Below, in pieces: positions 34,515 to 46,345 of a stretch of DNA of 64,000 nucleotides (position 1 is the stretch's first letter; every line of letters starts with the position of its first letter). Source of the DNA: Anseranas semipalmata (lineage: Eukaryota > Chordata > Aves > Anseriformes > Anseranatidae); contig VXAA01003830.1 of the NCBI GenBank assembly GCA_013399115.1, positions 1,027,227-1,091,226 on the forward strand. The letters run 5' to 3'. The position numbers and the translations under genes are program-made. The notes below the pieces were generated by a model. That model had not been told where the DNA came from. It ran no database searches and saw only the letters and a list, made by a program, of their open reading frames with translations.

Positions 34515-36385
34515 AATCGCAGATTCGCAATCTGGATCAACGGCGAATCTTGTCTTAAGGAAGGCTTCCGGGTGGCCTTCAAAAGGCAGAGTAGACATAT
34601 CTAGTGTCACTTAATGCCGATGTATTTTTCTTCCTATACTCTATTTTATATTGAGACTCTAAGGAGCTCAGCTGGGGACACCCTGGTTTGAAAAGGATGC
34701 TCAATGCTTCAAGATAGATGACGAACATTCAACAAGGTCGGGCAAATTCTTTTCCCTATATTCTGACTAAAGAGAAAACTCACTTCTTGCTTGTGATGCT
34801 GGGCTCTGTAGCCTGTATCAGGCAATTTTGAGATGAAACATTTCTGGGAGAATGGATGTCATGGCAGATGCTCTCAGCAGGTAACCTTCTGAAAAGCCAA
34901 TTAGTCAGAGGTTATCGCAGCTGCTCTGTGAAACACAGTTGGTTCACACAGAATGGGTTGAAAATGTAGTTGTCCAAAACGTGTTTTACTAAGCTATTCA
35001 ATGTCCTCAAATAGCCGGATTAGCCAAAAGTCTCTTCATGAGTCACGCACAATCCCAGCTTCCCCCCTAAAGCAGATCTCTCAGCAACTTTACTAGGTTA
35101 AACAAAATGAGGACACAATCGATTCTGTGTACAGATGAATTATGCAGTAATTTCTGTTCCTTGACTCTTCCTTCAAAAATCAAAGCTCATGATGGACATG
35201 GTGAGCTCTCTAAAGAGCTTGAGCTCACACTCTGTCCTTGTACTGAAAAATACCCTAAAAGTGTTTTAGCATCTACTAAACTTGATTTTACAGTGTTAAT
35301 CTGGAATCCTCAGAAGAAAAAACTATCCCCTCAAAATGTATGCCCTTTTCACGTCTGAGCCTAAACAAAATGTGACAATTTCCAAGCTTAAAAATTAGGT
35401 TCAAAAAGCTGGCAAAATCCTGGGAGAGTCTTTCTTCTTTCAAAGTGGCTCATTCATCCCTACTCAGGATGCTTCATACATCCCACCACCTACCTGCTGC
35501 TGCAAACACACAAAGAAAAAAGAAACGTGTTTTTGCATTCAACAGAACACGATGATTTCCTTGAACTAACAAGCAGCTAAAATATTTTGAAAAAGTGCAT
35601 ACAACCACTTCCTTAGTGTTTATAGCTTCTTTCAAAGAATTCTCTTGATCTACTGCAAACTTACCCATCAACGTGAACAGTGAACTGGCTGTCCACCAGC
35701 ATCCTTCTCTAGAGACTCAAATTACAGCAAACAGAAACATTTAAAGGCATGTGCCGCTAAGGAGTCTGAGAGTTTCAGCTGGTGCTGTCTGGAACTGAAA
35801 GAGCATATGAGATTGCCGACTTCATACTCTATCATGCATATCTCTCACCACCTGCCTGTAATCAGTTCTTGATCTCACAAGTCCTTGTGGGGTGCTCTGC
35901 AGGAAGTGAAAAAGGTTGTCACAGATGAATAGTCTTCCACACACTGTGGCTCTAAATAGCCATTTGCTCTACGTCTCAAGCCTTTGCATATCTATTGCTT
36001 TTGTCTCGAGAGACTGGGTTTTAATATAAAGCACCAGGAACTGTGCAAACTGAGTGAACTTAAAAAAGATACGGTAAGATACCTTAAGTGGTATTCTCAG
36101 CATGCAAATAAGGTGCTTAGCCACACAGTCTGCGGTGGCCTGCAGTGGTTTGGTGGCTGCTCTGATCATCACCTGGAACGTGCCCTTGCGTTTGTTCTGC
36201 AGCTTCTGCAGGACACTTTCAAACCTGTCCCATTCAAAACTGTGCAGCAGCATTTGGAAAATAGTTCTGTCCACTGTATCACTGTATTACTTGCCTGAGG
36301 ATCTTCAGCAAAATATGCATTAAGTTATGAACCATAACCAGAGGAAACCAAAGACTTCACTAGAAAAAAATCAAAGTATTATAGC
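34515..36385. other. Unique sequence, no gene seen
   Basis: AT-rich with no repeat recognised. The overlapping open frames at 35969-36323 on both strands are about 100 codons each and match nothing I know. Confidence 0.4.
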
Positions 36386-36428
36386 AAAAGGGTTTGGAAA
36401 CTTTTTGGAGCTACGGATTCCTCACTGC
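36386..36428. mobile_element. Possible hAT transposon end
   Basis: 'aaagggtttggaaacttttt', then 'ggagctacggattcctc' resembles the terminal phrase of Charlie-type hAT elements ('cagtggttcccaaactttttg...tgcggacccctc'). I see no matching opposite end nearby, so only a fragment could be present. Confidence 0.35.
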
Positions 36429-39400
36429 CTATGCAGAGCTTATGCAGGATTAATAGGTGGAACAAACTGCCCACCTTTGGGGAGATATTCACTGTGAGGT
36501 TCCCTGAAATGTAAGTTGTAACTCAGTTTTCATTCTGTGAAATGATTAGCCAAGTGAAAAGGAAAATTATACCTACTAAAACCACCTAAAAGATTGCACG
36601 TGTGCACACACACCACAAAACAAAACAAAACAAAGACAGATCACGAAGCCTCAAAAAACAGCCTCTCCCCCAGTACATTGAACAAGCAACTTTATTTACC
36701 TTTTTGGAGGAATGAGTTATGATACACCCCCTACCTGTATTATCACATCGCATTATCACTATGTTTTCCTCAGGACCCTTGCATTGCTCTGAGCACCAAA
36801 CAGGGAGAAAGAACAGAAAGAGGGTTTCAGTGCCATTTGGTTCTTCACTTTCCCCTTGTGGTTCAGCATGTGGCCCACCACCTCATTTAATGCGCAACAT
36901 TCAACCCTGATCTGGAAAAGAATAATTGCTATATTCATGGGCTCTTCTAGTGGACACACTGTCCAACCATGCCGCAAACAAAATGCCTCAATTTCAAAGT
37001 ACTCCACGGGAAGACATCGCCTCATTTTACAGCTCCTAGCTAGGCACAAAGGGCATTCCAAGGCAGCACTGCCGGTGTCGGTCCGGCTCCTGGCTCCAAC
37101 AACAACAGCTCCAGGCTGTCGGAGCTCTGCAGGCTCCTGAGTTAGGTGAAAAACCTCTGGAGAAAGTGGGGTTGAGGAGGCTCCTGGAATACGCAGGCTG
37201 GCTCTGGAAGCTGAAGCTCCACTCCAGGCCCTAAAGATGCAAAAAAAGTCTGGGTTTGACCATCTATACCGACTCCTCAACATGCATTAACATGATGCCT
37301 TCTCCTAATCTGCTCCAAAGTCTGATTCTGTCAGAAAACTGACTCTTACTGATCGCTCACCTGAAGGAGAAACCTGCTGGACTGGCATTTTTACACCCAG
37401 CATGGCCCTCCATGGCCACTGGGTTGCCCAGGAAGCAAGCACTCACCATTTTATCCTCATCAATCTGGTTGTGACCAGACCAAGGAACTCTTCTTAGGCC
37501 TCCTTGAAAAGGTCAACAGAAAAATCAGCACGGTGCATATGTAACTACTGTTTTTAAAATTAAATAAAATAAAAGGCCCCTGGCCTAATTCTCCCAGCTG
37601 CAGGACCAAGCTCAAGGAGGGGCCGCAGCAGGGGAAGGTCCTGCAGAGGTCCCCTTCCAGCCTGTCACTGATGCCGCGACAGGGTGGGCACTGGGAGCGC
37701 TCGCTGCTCTGCAAATTGAGCTCGTGTCTCTGTCTGCGCGGCTGGAAAATGAACTGCAGAGATCAAGCTGAGTCACCACCTTTGAAGAGTTCCCTGGGTG
37801 ATTATTAAGACTATATCTTGATGTATACCCACCAGAGACCCCAGATACCGTATTACAGCCTCCGCAGAAGGGCTTCATAAATGAAGGATGGGCTGATTGT
37901 ATCAAAGAGGTTCTTAAGTCAGGCCTGAAGTCTCAGGCCTGAAATTATGTGGGCTGTGTTGATCACAGAGACAAGTAAAGAAGTCATTCATGAAAACATG
38001 GCAGGTGTGAAACAAAGAATACCTAGCCAATGTTCAAGAAGGCACAAGAAGTTCAGCTGTTGAGGTTTTGGGGGAGTAATAATCCGCTCCACATGGGAAC
38101 TGATTGATCAGTTGCAAAATCTGCTTTATTCTGATTTGCCCCTTTCCTATTATTTTAGTTTGGAGGCTATCCAAAGCACTTGCATATTTTTCTGTCTCCT
38201 TTTGCATCAGGCACCAGTATGTTCTGAAAATACGATCACACAGAAATATATTTAAATGGTTTCAAACTGGTGGCTTTTCTGTATTCTGTGGAGGTGACTG
38301 CTATATGTGGTGGCTGCCAACCCCAAGCACAAAGTTATTCAGATTTGTGTCATGTCCCCTTCCTCCCAAACTAAGCACTGTGAACCACGTCTGTAATGTG
38401 TGGCAGGTGGGCCCTCTGGGGCAGATTACAGGATGGGCTGGAGTACTCCATGTCCCCCTTGCTGCCTGCAAACCCAGCTTTCCTTCCAAGCGAAACTTAT
38501 GCTGGGGAAGACGGCACACTCCCACATCCCACCCTCACGTGCAGCCATCACTGGCCAGGCTGGGCATCCAGCACTTGGGACTGGGAAGTGCTCCCAGGTG
38601 CTGCAGTGTAGACATACCCAGTGTAAATCAAGGACAGGACCAATGTACTTAGTGGCAGAAAATAATTCAATACCAGGTAGAAACTGACATTTAAAAGTCA
38701 GACAGAAGGGCATGTCCACACTTAAAACAGAGGGGTTTTGGACTAAATGTCATATTGGGAAAAAGATTTTCACTTATCATTCAGATTCTTTGCTGGAACA
38801 TACCAAGTAGGGATGTATGAAGATAGCGAAATATGCAGCAGGGCAGGGGCTCAGACTCAGGGGTTAAGGTCAAGGCCTTACCTGCCACATCCTGGAGCAG
38901 CAGACTTCCCTTTGCTGTCCAGCTAAGTAAATACATAATTGTTCTGCACAAAGTGGAACAGCCTCAAGAAAAGCCTATCTCCTTCCTGCCTGAGAGCTCG
39001 TCATTAAGGTTAGGGATGGAAATAAATAAGCTTGTATGGACCTCTGAGATGATGATTCAGTTGAGCTGCTTTAGTCTAAAGCTAGCTGGGTATTTCCACA
39101 CTGCAGCCTGCAACACAGACTAAATGTAAATCACAGATAGAAGTGGGGTATGAGAATGCATCCGCGCGTTCGCTGAGCTACGAGAAGTAACTCCCTCCGC
39201 AGAGCACCAGCTCATTTGACTCTGAAGTTCATCTGGTGTTTACACAAACTCATTTCACCTATCCCTGACAGGCAGCCAGTCTAACCTAATTATTGAGGCT
39301 CCTTTGACAAGCAGCGGAGAAAGACAGGGCCCTTGGAAGAGTGATCCACCCCACTTACTTGTCATATTGGATAAACGATTCTTTGGAAGGTCCTCTCTTC

Positions 39401-40235
39401 ACTGATTATCCAGAAAAGCTAAATGATTAGTGCAGAGTAGGAATCCAGCAATTAAATGGCAAACAAGAGGTGACAGGAATTGCAACTTAATGCTTAATTT
39501 GATTGTTACAAATTCCAATTAGCATGTGAAATGTAGGTACCACAATGTTCAGGATCAGCATGTTTAATGCTTACATTTCTACTGAAATCAAGAATGATAT
39601 AGATTCCTGTGAGGGATAAGAGCCCTAAATTCCTTTGAGGCCTTGGATATTGGAATTTGACAGGGAAATTACACACTAAATAATCTTCTTAGAAATTTAG
39701 ACGCACAGCTGAGATAATGAGATGCTTCCTGCAAACAATCCACAAAGTACTGAAGTTTTTTAGAGAAATTATTTACTCAGCATTACTGGTATCATTTTGC
39801 AGCTGGATAATTTATTGTGTCCATGCTGCCAAATTGTTTCGATTTGCCACTGATTCGCTATCCGTTTCTACTTGCAATATATGAACAAATCGACATCATA
39901 GTCAAGGAATTCACAGAGGTACGTAGAACAAGAGTAAACAAAAATAATGCTTTGTTTATTATTAAACACTTCTCATATTTTAGCTATGGTAGGCAATTAG
40001 GTTGATAGGAATTTGCAAATGGAGGAGAAGTTACACCATTTTATCTCAAGCCAAACAGTTTATCGCAATTCATGCACAGACAAACTTCTGTGCTTCAAAA
40101 TATCTAATGGGATGTGGTATTTTTCTTCCCGTGCCAGAAATATACAGATCCCAATTACATTTTTGCTTCAAGGAAGGCAGGAAGGAAGAATTTCTGCCAT
40201 TCAAGCATGAAACAGATTTTGGCTAGAAAGAAGAT
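36429..40235. other. Unique sequence; 39.4-40.0 kb looks conserved
   Basis: 36.4-39.4 kb is mixed, with unrecognised open frames of up to 182 codons. 39.4-40.05 kb is uniformly AT-rich, lacks repeats and is rich in TAAT/ATTA words. A segment there (39803-39918) is flanked by 'ttttgcag' and 'gtacgt', but all three frames are stopped, so it is not a coding exon. Confidence 0.35.
36616..36634. repeat. (CAAAA)n microsatellite
   Basis: Three to four pentamer units after 'cacacacacc'. Confidence 0.75.
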
Positions 40236-40341
40236 GGACCAGATTTTCAAAAAAAAAAAAAAACCAACAAATGATTTGCACACCAAAGTCTCATTAGAAG
40301 TCAACAAGACTTTGATTTCTAAGTTACTTGTGAAAATTTTC
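40236..40341. mobile_element. Short sauropsid-type repeat relic
   Basis: It starts 'gaccagattttcaaaa', passes an A15 run, then 'tcattagaagtcaacaagac', 'tttgatttctaagttacttg' and 'tgaaaatttt'. The order follows the turtle/bird repeat 'ccagattttcaaa...cccattgaagtcaatggga...ctaagtcacttttgaaaatttt'. It shares end sequence with the 27.0-kb relic. Confidence 0.45.
40249..40263. repeat. Poly-A run, 15 bases
   Basis: A15 inside the relic at 40.24-40.34 kb. Confidence 0.85.
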
Positions 40342-40550
40342 TCTGATGATTCCTACAAGTCTTCTAAATATTTATCCTAAACAAGTGCTGACATATTCAA
40401 AAGCAGATCTGGGGCTGCAACAAGTTCTGGTTACCCCTCAAGACATTTCTAAAGCCTCACCCGCAAGAGATTCGAAACTTCTGGCATGTCCATATGTCTG
40501 AAATCTTCAGTTTGCATCATGCATTTGTCTATTTAGGATAATTAAGGGTA

Positions 40551-40758
40551 TGCCTCCGTGAACACATTACTGCGAGGTAACCAGCGTCTGGATTTACAGC
40601 AGAACAGATGCTCTACTATAACTGTCCATGTGCATGCCCTTACCCTGTGGTAAACGCAAGGCAGCTTAGCGCCCTGTCATTGAACAAGAGCATGCAACAC
40701 ATATTCAGCATCACACTTGATCTTCGAGTTACCTCGCAGTAACTTGCTCAGGTAGCCA
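40551..40758. mobile_element. About 208-bp imperfect palindrome
   Basis: The outer arms 40551-40581 and 40728-40758 pair at about 25 of 31 positions, including a perfect 15-bp core TTACTGCGAGGTAAC (40567-40581) against its complement (40728-40742). Inside, GATGCT and ATGTG..GCATGC words on the left recur in complement on the right (for example 40627-40637 with 40690-40702), and 'ttaccctgtggtaa' forms a small hairpin near the centre. The whole unit can fold on itself. It looks like an old palindromic MITE or one of the hairpin-type repeats shared widely among vertebrates. Family not recognised. Confidence 0.55.
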
Positions 40759-42540
40759 CGCTGTCACATGCTTTACAAGCCCAGCCGCTGCCACAGACTG
40801 CCCAAGAATAAACGCAAGGACAATGTCCTTCGCCAAGACATTTTTTAGGCTGTCACCTCCAATCCGCCCTTTCAAGGATTTTGTACTCAGTGCTCATCTC
40901 TGCTTAGGCTGCACCAGGCTGGGTGCAACATAAAGAAATGGATGCTGGAGGCTGGTTAGCTAGCAGGACCCTTGCCCTGGTATTTTAGCAAGATGAAGCT
41001 AGGTTCCTGGAGAAGTTGTATTTAACCATTTTATTGATAAAATGCCTAAGTGGGGAAAAAAAAAAAAAAGCTGTGACATTGCAGAGACCACAAAACTAAA
41101 CAGCAACTTTGTCAGAAAGCCAGTGTTTCATTCTGGTGTGAGACTTTGAGAAACTGCCACTTAGTTCGCCACACTAACAAAGGAGTTTTCTCTGAAAGAG
41201 TCCCAGATTTCAGGATTCTGGACTTTGGTCCAAAGGGTGTGAGAACTGGTGACCTCTGAGAGAGCTGTAAACATGTTAAATATCAACTTCTTAATGACAC
41301 CGTCATTTAGCTTCTACTTTCAGTTCTGAGATTACAAAGAGAAATGATCTGACCTCATTAGGGTGTAACTACAACATGCTGCTACAGCTCGCAGTTTTTT
41401 CCAACTTTCTCTGGTTGGACGCTCCCACGAGATTACTGTATCTGCAGCCCTAACAGAGCATCCTGGATTCATCTCTGTGATCACTGGAGCACAGCCTGCC
41501 AACAAGAACTTCTGCCTTCAACCTCTTGGCCCACATTCTGGATTAGAAAATGTTTCCAAATCTAAGTGGGACCAGCATCTCAGGAAATTACATCTTCTGA
41601 TATAGTTGAAAGGTGTTTCTTCGTTGCACATGGATTTTGTTCAGTTATTACACCGACCAGGCCACTCCAGTGAGCACTTCTAAATCCACTGATCATCAGT
41701 TGGAAGCTAAGGAAATCCATCCATTTTTGATTTTCACCTGGCAGATACTACTGGCTTTATGTAGAAAGTGAAAAATAAAAAAGCTTTTAAAAAAAAGCTT
41801 TTTACTTTTGATTCAAATTCTCAAGAATTTAACCAGCAAATAACCTATGACATCTCCAGTAAAAAGGTAAAACTCCTGAATCTGCTATATAAAAAAGTGA
41901 TCCCATAGTTTCGCACTTCTCTCCTGGAAAGCAAGTTCTTCCCCTTCTGCCTGTGAAAGGAAGACCATGGCTCTGCTTCCAGCACCTACGCAACTCCAAG
42001 AGCGCAATTCCATGTGATGAATCGCGCAACAGTGGAGGCAGTCATGGTCCTCTGACTTTTCCTTCCAGCAGGCACCGCTGCCCTTCTGCTGGAAATACGC
42101 CCGTGTGGAAAACAAGACCAAAGAGCAATACTTGTTTTAAACCAATTCATTTCACTGATCTGCTTTAGAGTTCCACCACAGCTACAGCAGTCTTGGCAGG
42201 GAGTGGGGAAGAACGGCTGCAGGCGACAGCAGGAACATCCTAAGCCATCTCTGCAACTGAAGTGTTCATAAGATGGAGGCATACCTTGTGTCTCCCCGAA
42301 TGCTGACCATGGTCCTCCAAAGAACATTGATGTTTAACTCGATTTAGAAAGGTAATAAAGAATGAAGCCAGTAGTGTACAAATGGATAGACAGCGCTGTA
42401 GATAACAGGCACAGCTAATTCTGTTTTTAAATAACAATAGGGACAGCAGACCCACTGGCAACAGCCAGAACATTTGTTCAAATTATGCATTCTCTGACTT
42501 TTCTTTTGCTACTGGAGGGAGGGCCCAATCCCGAAGCTAT
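40759..42540. other. Unique sequence, no gene seen
   Basis: Mixed to AT-rich, with an A14 run at 41056-41069 and a weak A/T-rich hairpin around 41775-41812 ('aaaaaagctttt' repeated in near complement). No exon supported. Confidence 0.4.
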
Positions 42541-42648
42541 TTTTGGTAGTGTTATTTTGTCAGTGCCCAGCCATGAATCAGGGTCCCACTGTGCTATTCA
42601 AACACTTAACTAAAGGCTGGTTTCTGCCCAAAGACTTTGAAATTCAAC
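42541..42648 (-). mobile_element. L2/MIR-type tail relic, inverted
   Basis: The plus strand reads 'tgaatcagggtcccactgtg', 'ctattcaaacacttaactaa' and 'tttctgcccaaagact'. This is the antisense of the amniote tail phrase 'ctctttggggcagggac...tgtttgtacagcgcctagcacaatggggtcctgattca'. It is the same family as the plus-strand copy at 31.9 kb, and it reaches further upstream. Confidence 0.65.
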
Positions 42649-43971
42649 TTAAAAAAATTCCAGAGGTTTAAATGGCAGGAAGAACTACATTAGCAGTACT
42701 TTCTTTTATTGTCTTTTATTATTTATTTTATTAGATATTGTTTACTTCATTTGCAGTAATTAGAGTAGAATAATGAAAAAAATGTTTTCAAGCAAAAGTC
42801 TGGAACAACTCTGCAGTACTGCTGGTGAAATAACAAGCCATTTCAATGAAAAAACCGTAAGCATTGAACAGCCCAAAATGGCTTCCACAGAGCCACAGCA
42901 GTATTGTATGCAAATATGTAATTTAGTTGTTTTTATGTAACCTGGCTATTTTGTAATCACAGAAGTAGGGATTAGACAAATGGGACATATGCCATTAGTA
43001 AAGAAACTACATAGGAAAAATATGCACTGCAGTTATAGGCCTGATATTTAAATTCAGATACGGAATATAACACGCTGTCAGCTAACAGCAGATTATTCAG
43101 TTTCATTAATGATACTGATTTTGAGTTAAAGTAGAATATACAGAAATGAAAGCCTATATATGTGTATGATATTTTAAAACAAATTTTAATGAATAGTGAT
43201 TCAGTTGCTTTTATAGAGCGCTGTTCACCCATGCCTGTTTTACAAACCAACTGCAGACTTGCATACTCATTTGCCCCCAAACAAAGGAGTTCACCACGTC
43301 TGTCACTAGACAGCCATCACCTCTGGTGTGACAACAGGCGGTGCTCGTAAACATGCACAACACTTTTTAAACTCTTTTTATACCATAAATGCAAAATAGA
43401 GACAGGATCTGTGTCTAGAATCTAGACAGGATATGTATCCCAATAACCCTAGGTAAAATATAATGAGAAACATATATATACATATTACAAAATCTATTGT
43501 GACTATATACATAGAATAATCACAAGTGATTACGACTGAATGCCTACATTGTGGAGATCCAGCAACACTTCCAACGGCACTCATCCATACCACCACGCTG
43601 AGATATCATTTGCAATGACCTTTAAAGAAAATGACCCCTATTCCCAGAGAGCAGACTGCCTGCAGGACAAGTGTCTAAGATACGAGCTCATGATTGAGTG
43701 GCTAATATCTTTACACAACTCCAGTTCACCTGATCTAACATGAAAAACAGTTCTGAGACCTTGTTTTCTCCCTGAGTCTGAGATTCTGTTTCCAAAACCT
43801 TTGTAGTGGCCTCGAAGAGGTCTTTGGAAAGCTTGAAAATCTTCCTCATTAAAGCGAAAAGCTAGGATACAATCTTCTGCACTCCTGACACCCAGAACTT
43901 AACTGAATTTCTCCAAATGTTCTTTAAAATCTGCGGTAAGGATCTGTATCCGTTCTGAAGCCACCAACCAG

Positions 43972-43994
43972 AGGTGACTCTTTTTGAGTCACCT
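43972..43994. repeat. Perfect 9-bp hairpin with AP-1 word
   Basis: AGGTGACTC, a TTTTT loop, GAGTCACCT. The right arm with the loop's last T makes TGAGTCA, the AP-1 consensus. Possibly a binding site, possibly chance. Confidence 0.5.
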
Positions 43995-45201
43995 ACCAAA
44001 GACTAAGCCAAAACTACCACTGAAGGTGACAGTAACTAGCTGTTCAAGATATCGGTTTCCCCATCACACAAAATCAGCTACTTACGTTACATTACATGCA
44101 ACCCAGAGTCTGCCTACCAAACTTGGGATGTTTGGGCTGTTGTACCAACAAAGGACTTGCAAATGAAAGTGCGGCCTGGATTCATTCAACTATTTTCAGA
44201 CACCTACTGATGTTTCCTAGATTACATCTAGGACTAGGTCAGCGTAGAGAGGCAGTCACCTGCCTCCTGTCCCCAGCCCCAGACCTTACTGCTCTCAGGA
44301 GACCACTACTGCCTCAGCTGGCCATAGCGGGGCACAGAGAAACCTGGCAGGCACCTGAAGGTAGATGGGACGAATCTGGACCTCGGTTAACAAGAGAGTA
44401 GATGAAATGTGAACTGTGCTGGTTCTACAGAGCTAAAGGGAAAAAAAGCAACAAAACTATTTTAGCTAACCAAGGCTGCAAGCATAAATCTGAATACACA
44501 CAGGGAACAGATATTTTTGAGTAAGGTGGTGCCATTTTTACATACTGATGAGTAATAACACTCTAAAAATGTTTTATGGGATTTGATTGTGAGAGACAGA
44601 AAGAGTTTGGAAACTTTGCCTTTTGAAGATCATGTACCATGGCAACCACTAGAAAGGTGAAAAACAGTCTCCCTGGGTCATTCCTATGGAAGTTTCTGAT
44701 TGTAGCTTGGCTGGTGCTCACTTCTCTGCGTGGCAGCAGAATTACTGACTTTGCTGGGAACGGCCAAGACCCTTTACTTAACACCGAGTTATCACAAATC
44801 ACTGTTAATTCTAGTGCTGGCTGTGAATTACATTAAAACATTTATTTGAGTTTTTAAGGACCAGACAAAGGATCTGGAGGACTGGAATGTAAGTTGTTCC
44901 CTGTTGACCAGTAACCCTGTTAATTCCACATAGCTGCCTTGATTCTTGGACTTCTTTCTCTCAATAAAAATCTGTGAAGGTTTGATACCAACTATCTGCC
45001 AACTGTTAAATACTCTTCTGTGACTGCAGAGCAAATCACCTCAGTTCTGTTCTGGCTGGGAGTAACAAAGCTCTCATCACCCAGAAGCAACACCCATCCT
45101 AAATGGATAGTAGCTCCCAATCCTTCTAGTCTTTGGGACTTCGTGGTGTTGCCTCTCCACCCCACAGCAGCTGCTTAATGTAAGAAAGGGTGAAAAATTA
45201 T

Positions 45202-45232
45202 GCATGTGTATGTGTATATACATACACTATGA
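45202..45232. repeat. TG/TA-rich near-palindrome
   Basis: 'gtgtatgtgtatatacatacac' with flanking 'gcat'. It is an alternating purine-pyrimidine tract that can form a hairpin. Confidence 0.6.
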
Positions 45233-45748
45233 ATGAGGAATTAGCATCTCTCCAGCAGCTCTTGGGAACCTGAAAGCATCATCTTTGGGTGACCCCCCTG
45301 CTGAATCAGGGGTTGCCAGCAGCTGGTTCCTAGTGTCATCAGACGCCCTTCCCCCCGTTACATTTTCGGAACAGTCTGCAAACTTTCAGCCTTTTAATAT
45401 CAAACATGAAATTGAATTACATAACCAACCAATCTCTCACTCCAGTAGAAATATGAAGTTCGATTTCAAGGTAGGATATTTACACTGGGGAAGATCCCAT
45501 TTGTATCTTTAAATTAAAGACTACTTTTTGAGGTTTATTCCCCAAAACAAAGGCGTTTTTAATCTCGATGATTTGCACCAGTTTGAGTCACTGATGGCCA
45601 AAACGAAATGATTGGAACCAGGACAAAAAAATCTCAGCCCTTCTGAAGATGTCACCTGCGCACATGGGATGAACATTGTCACTCACGTCGATAGTCACAT
45701 CTGCCTAGCTGGGGGTGAATCGGGAAAACACTCCTTATCGACAAAGCC

Positions 45749-45766
45749 ATTTATTTATTTATTTAT
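45749..45766. repeat. (TTTA)4 microsatellite
   Basis: Four TTTA units. Confidence 0.8.
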
Positions 45767-46326
45767 GTGGCTATCAAAATTTTTTCTTGTCTCCCTGTGT
45801 TGGCACTTATTATTGCACACACCCACACTGCCAGCAGCTCCAAACAAAAATATTTTTCACTATTCCAGTTCATCCTTTGTGTGTCATGATGCATACCAGA
45901 CTCGCCCCTAACAGTCTGCATTTAAGTGTTTCTGTTTTGTCTCTCCGTATTCTGAGTAATGCTTATGGAAAATTTGCTCTTTGATTTCAAGGTAAAAGAC
46001 TGAAATGGACAAACACTGATACTTAATCAGTGATGATTTATTTAAAACTGTAATGTCATCTCTATAACTCCATGCAAATCAAATGCTTTAAAACAATACT
46101 TTCAATTATTACTAGGGCACCTGAAGGCTGCTGCCAATTTCTGTGAGTTTTCTGCTATGTTTTTTTTTTTTTCCACACCCCCAGAGTGGTCCGGAAAAAT
46201 GACTTTACTTCTGATTTGCAGAGATGCTCAACTGTGGCAGCCTTCTTTATCTTCAGGAGAAAGGAAGTGAAAAAACAATTCTGCAAAACTATAAAGGAGA
46301 GCAAGCCTACATCTGTGTGAATATAA

Positions 46327-46345
46327 ATATATATATATATATATA
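46327..46345. repeat. (AT)9 microsatellite
   Basis: About nine AT units. Confidence 0.85.

Noticed and set aside
38104..38652. 182-codon plus-strand open frame
   Set aside because: No recognised protein and no splice context. Several overlapping frames of similar length exist on both strands.
39803..39918. Segment flanked by a good acceptor and donor (possible exon)
   Set aside because: All three forward frames contain stops between the splice words, so it cannot be an internal coding exon. A non-coding exon is not excluded.
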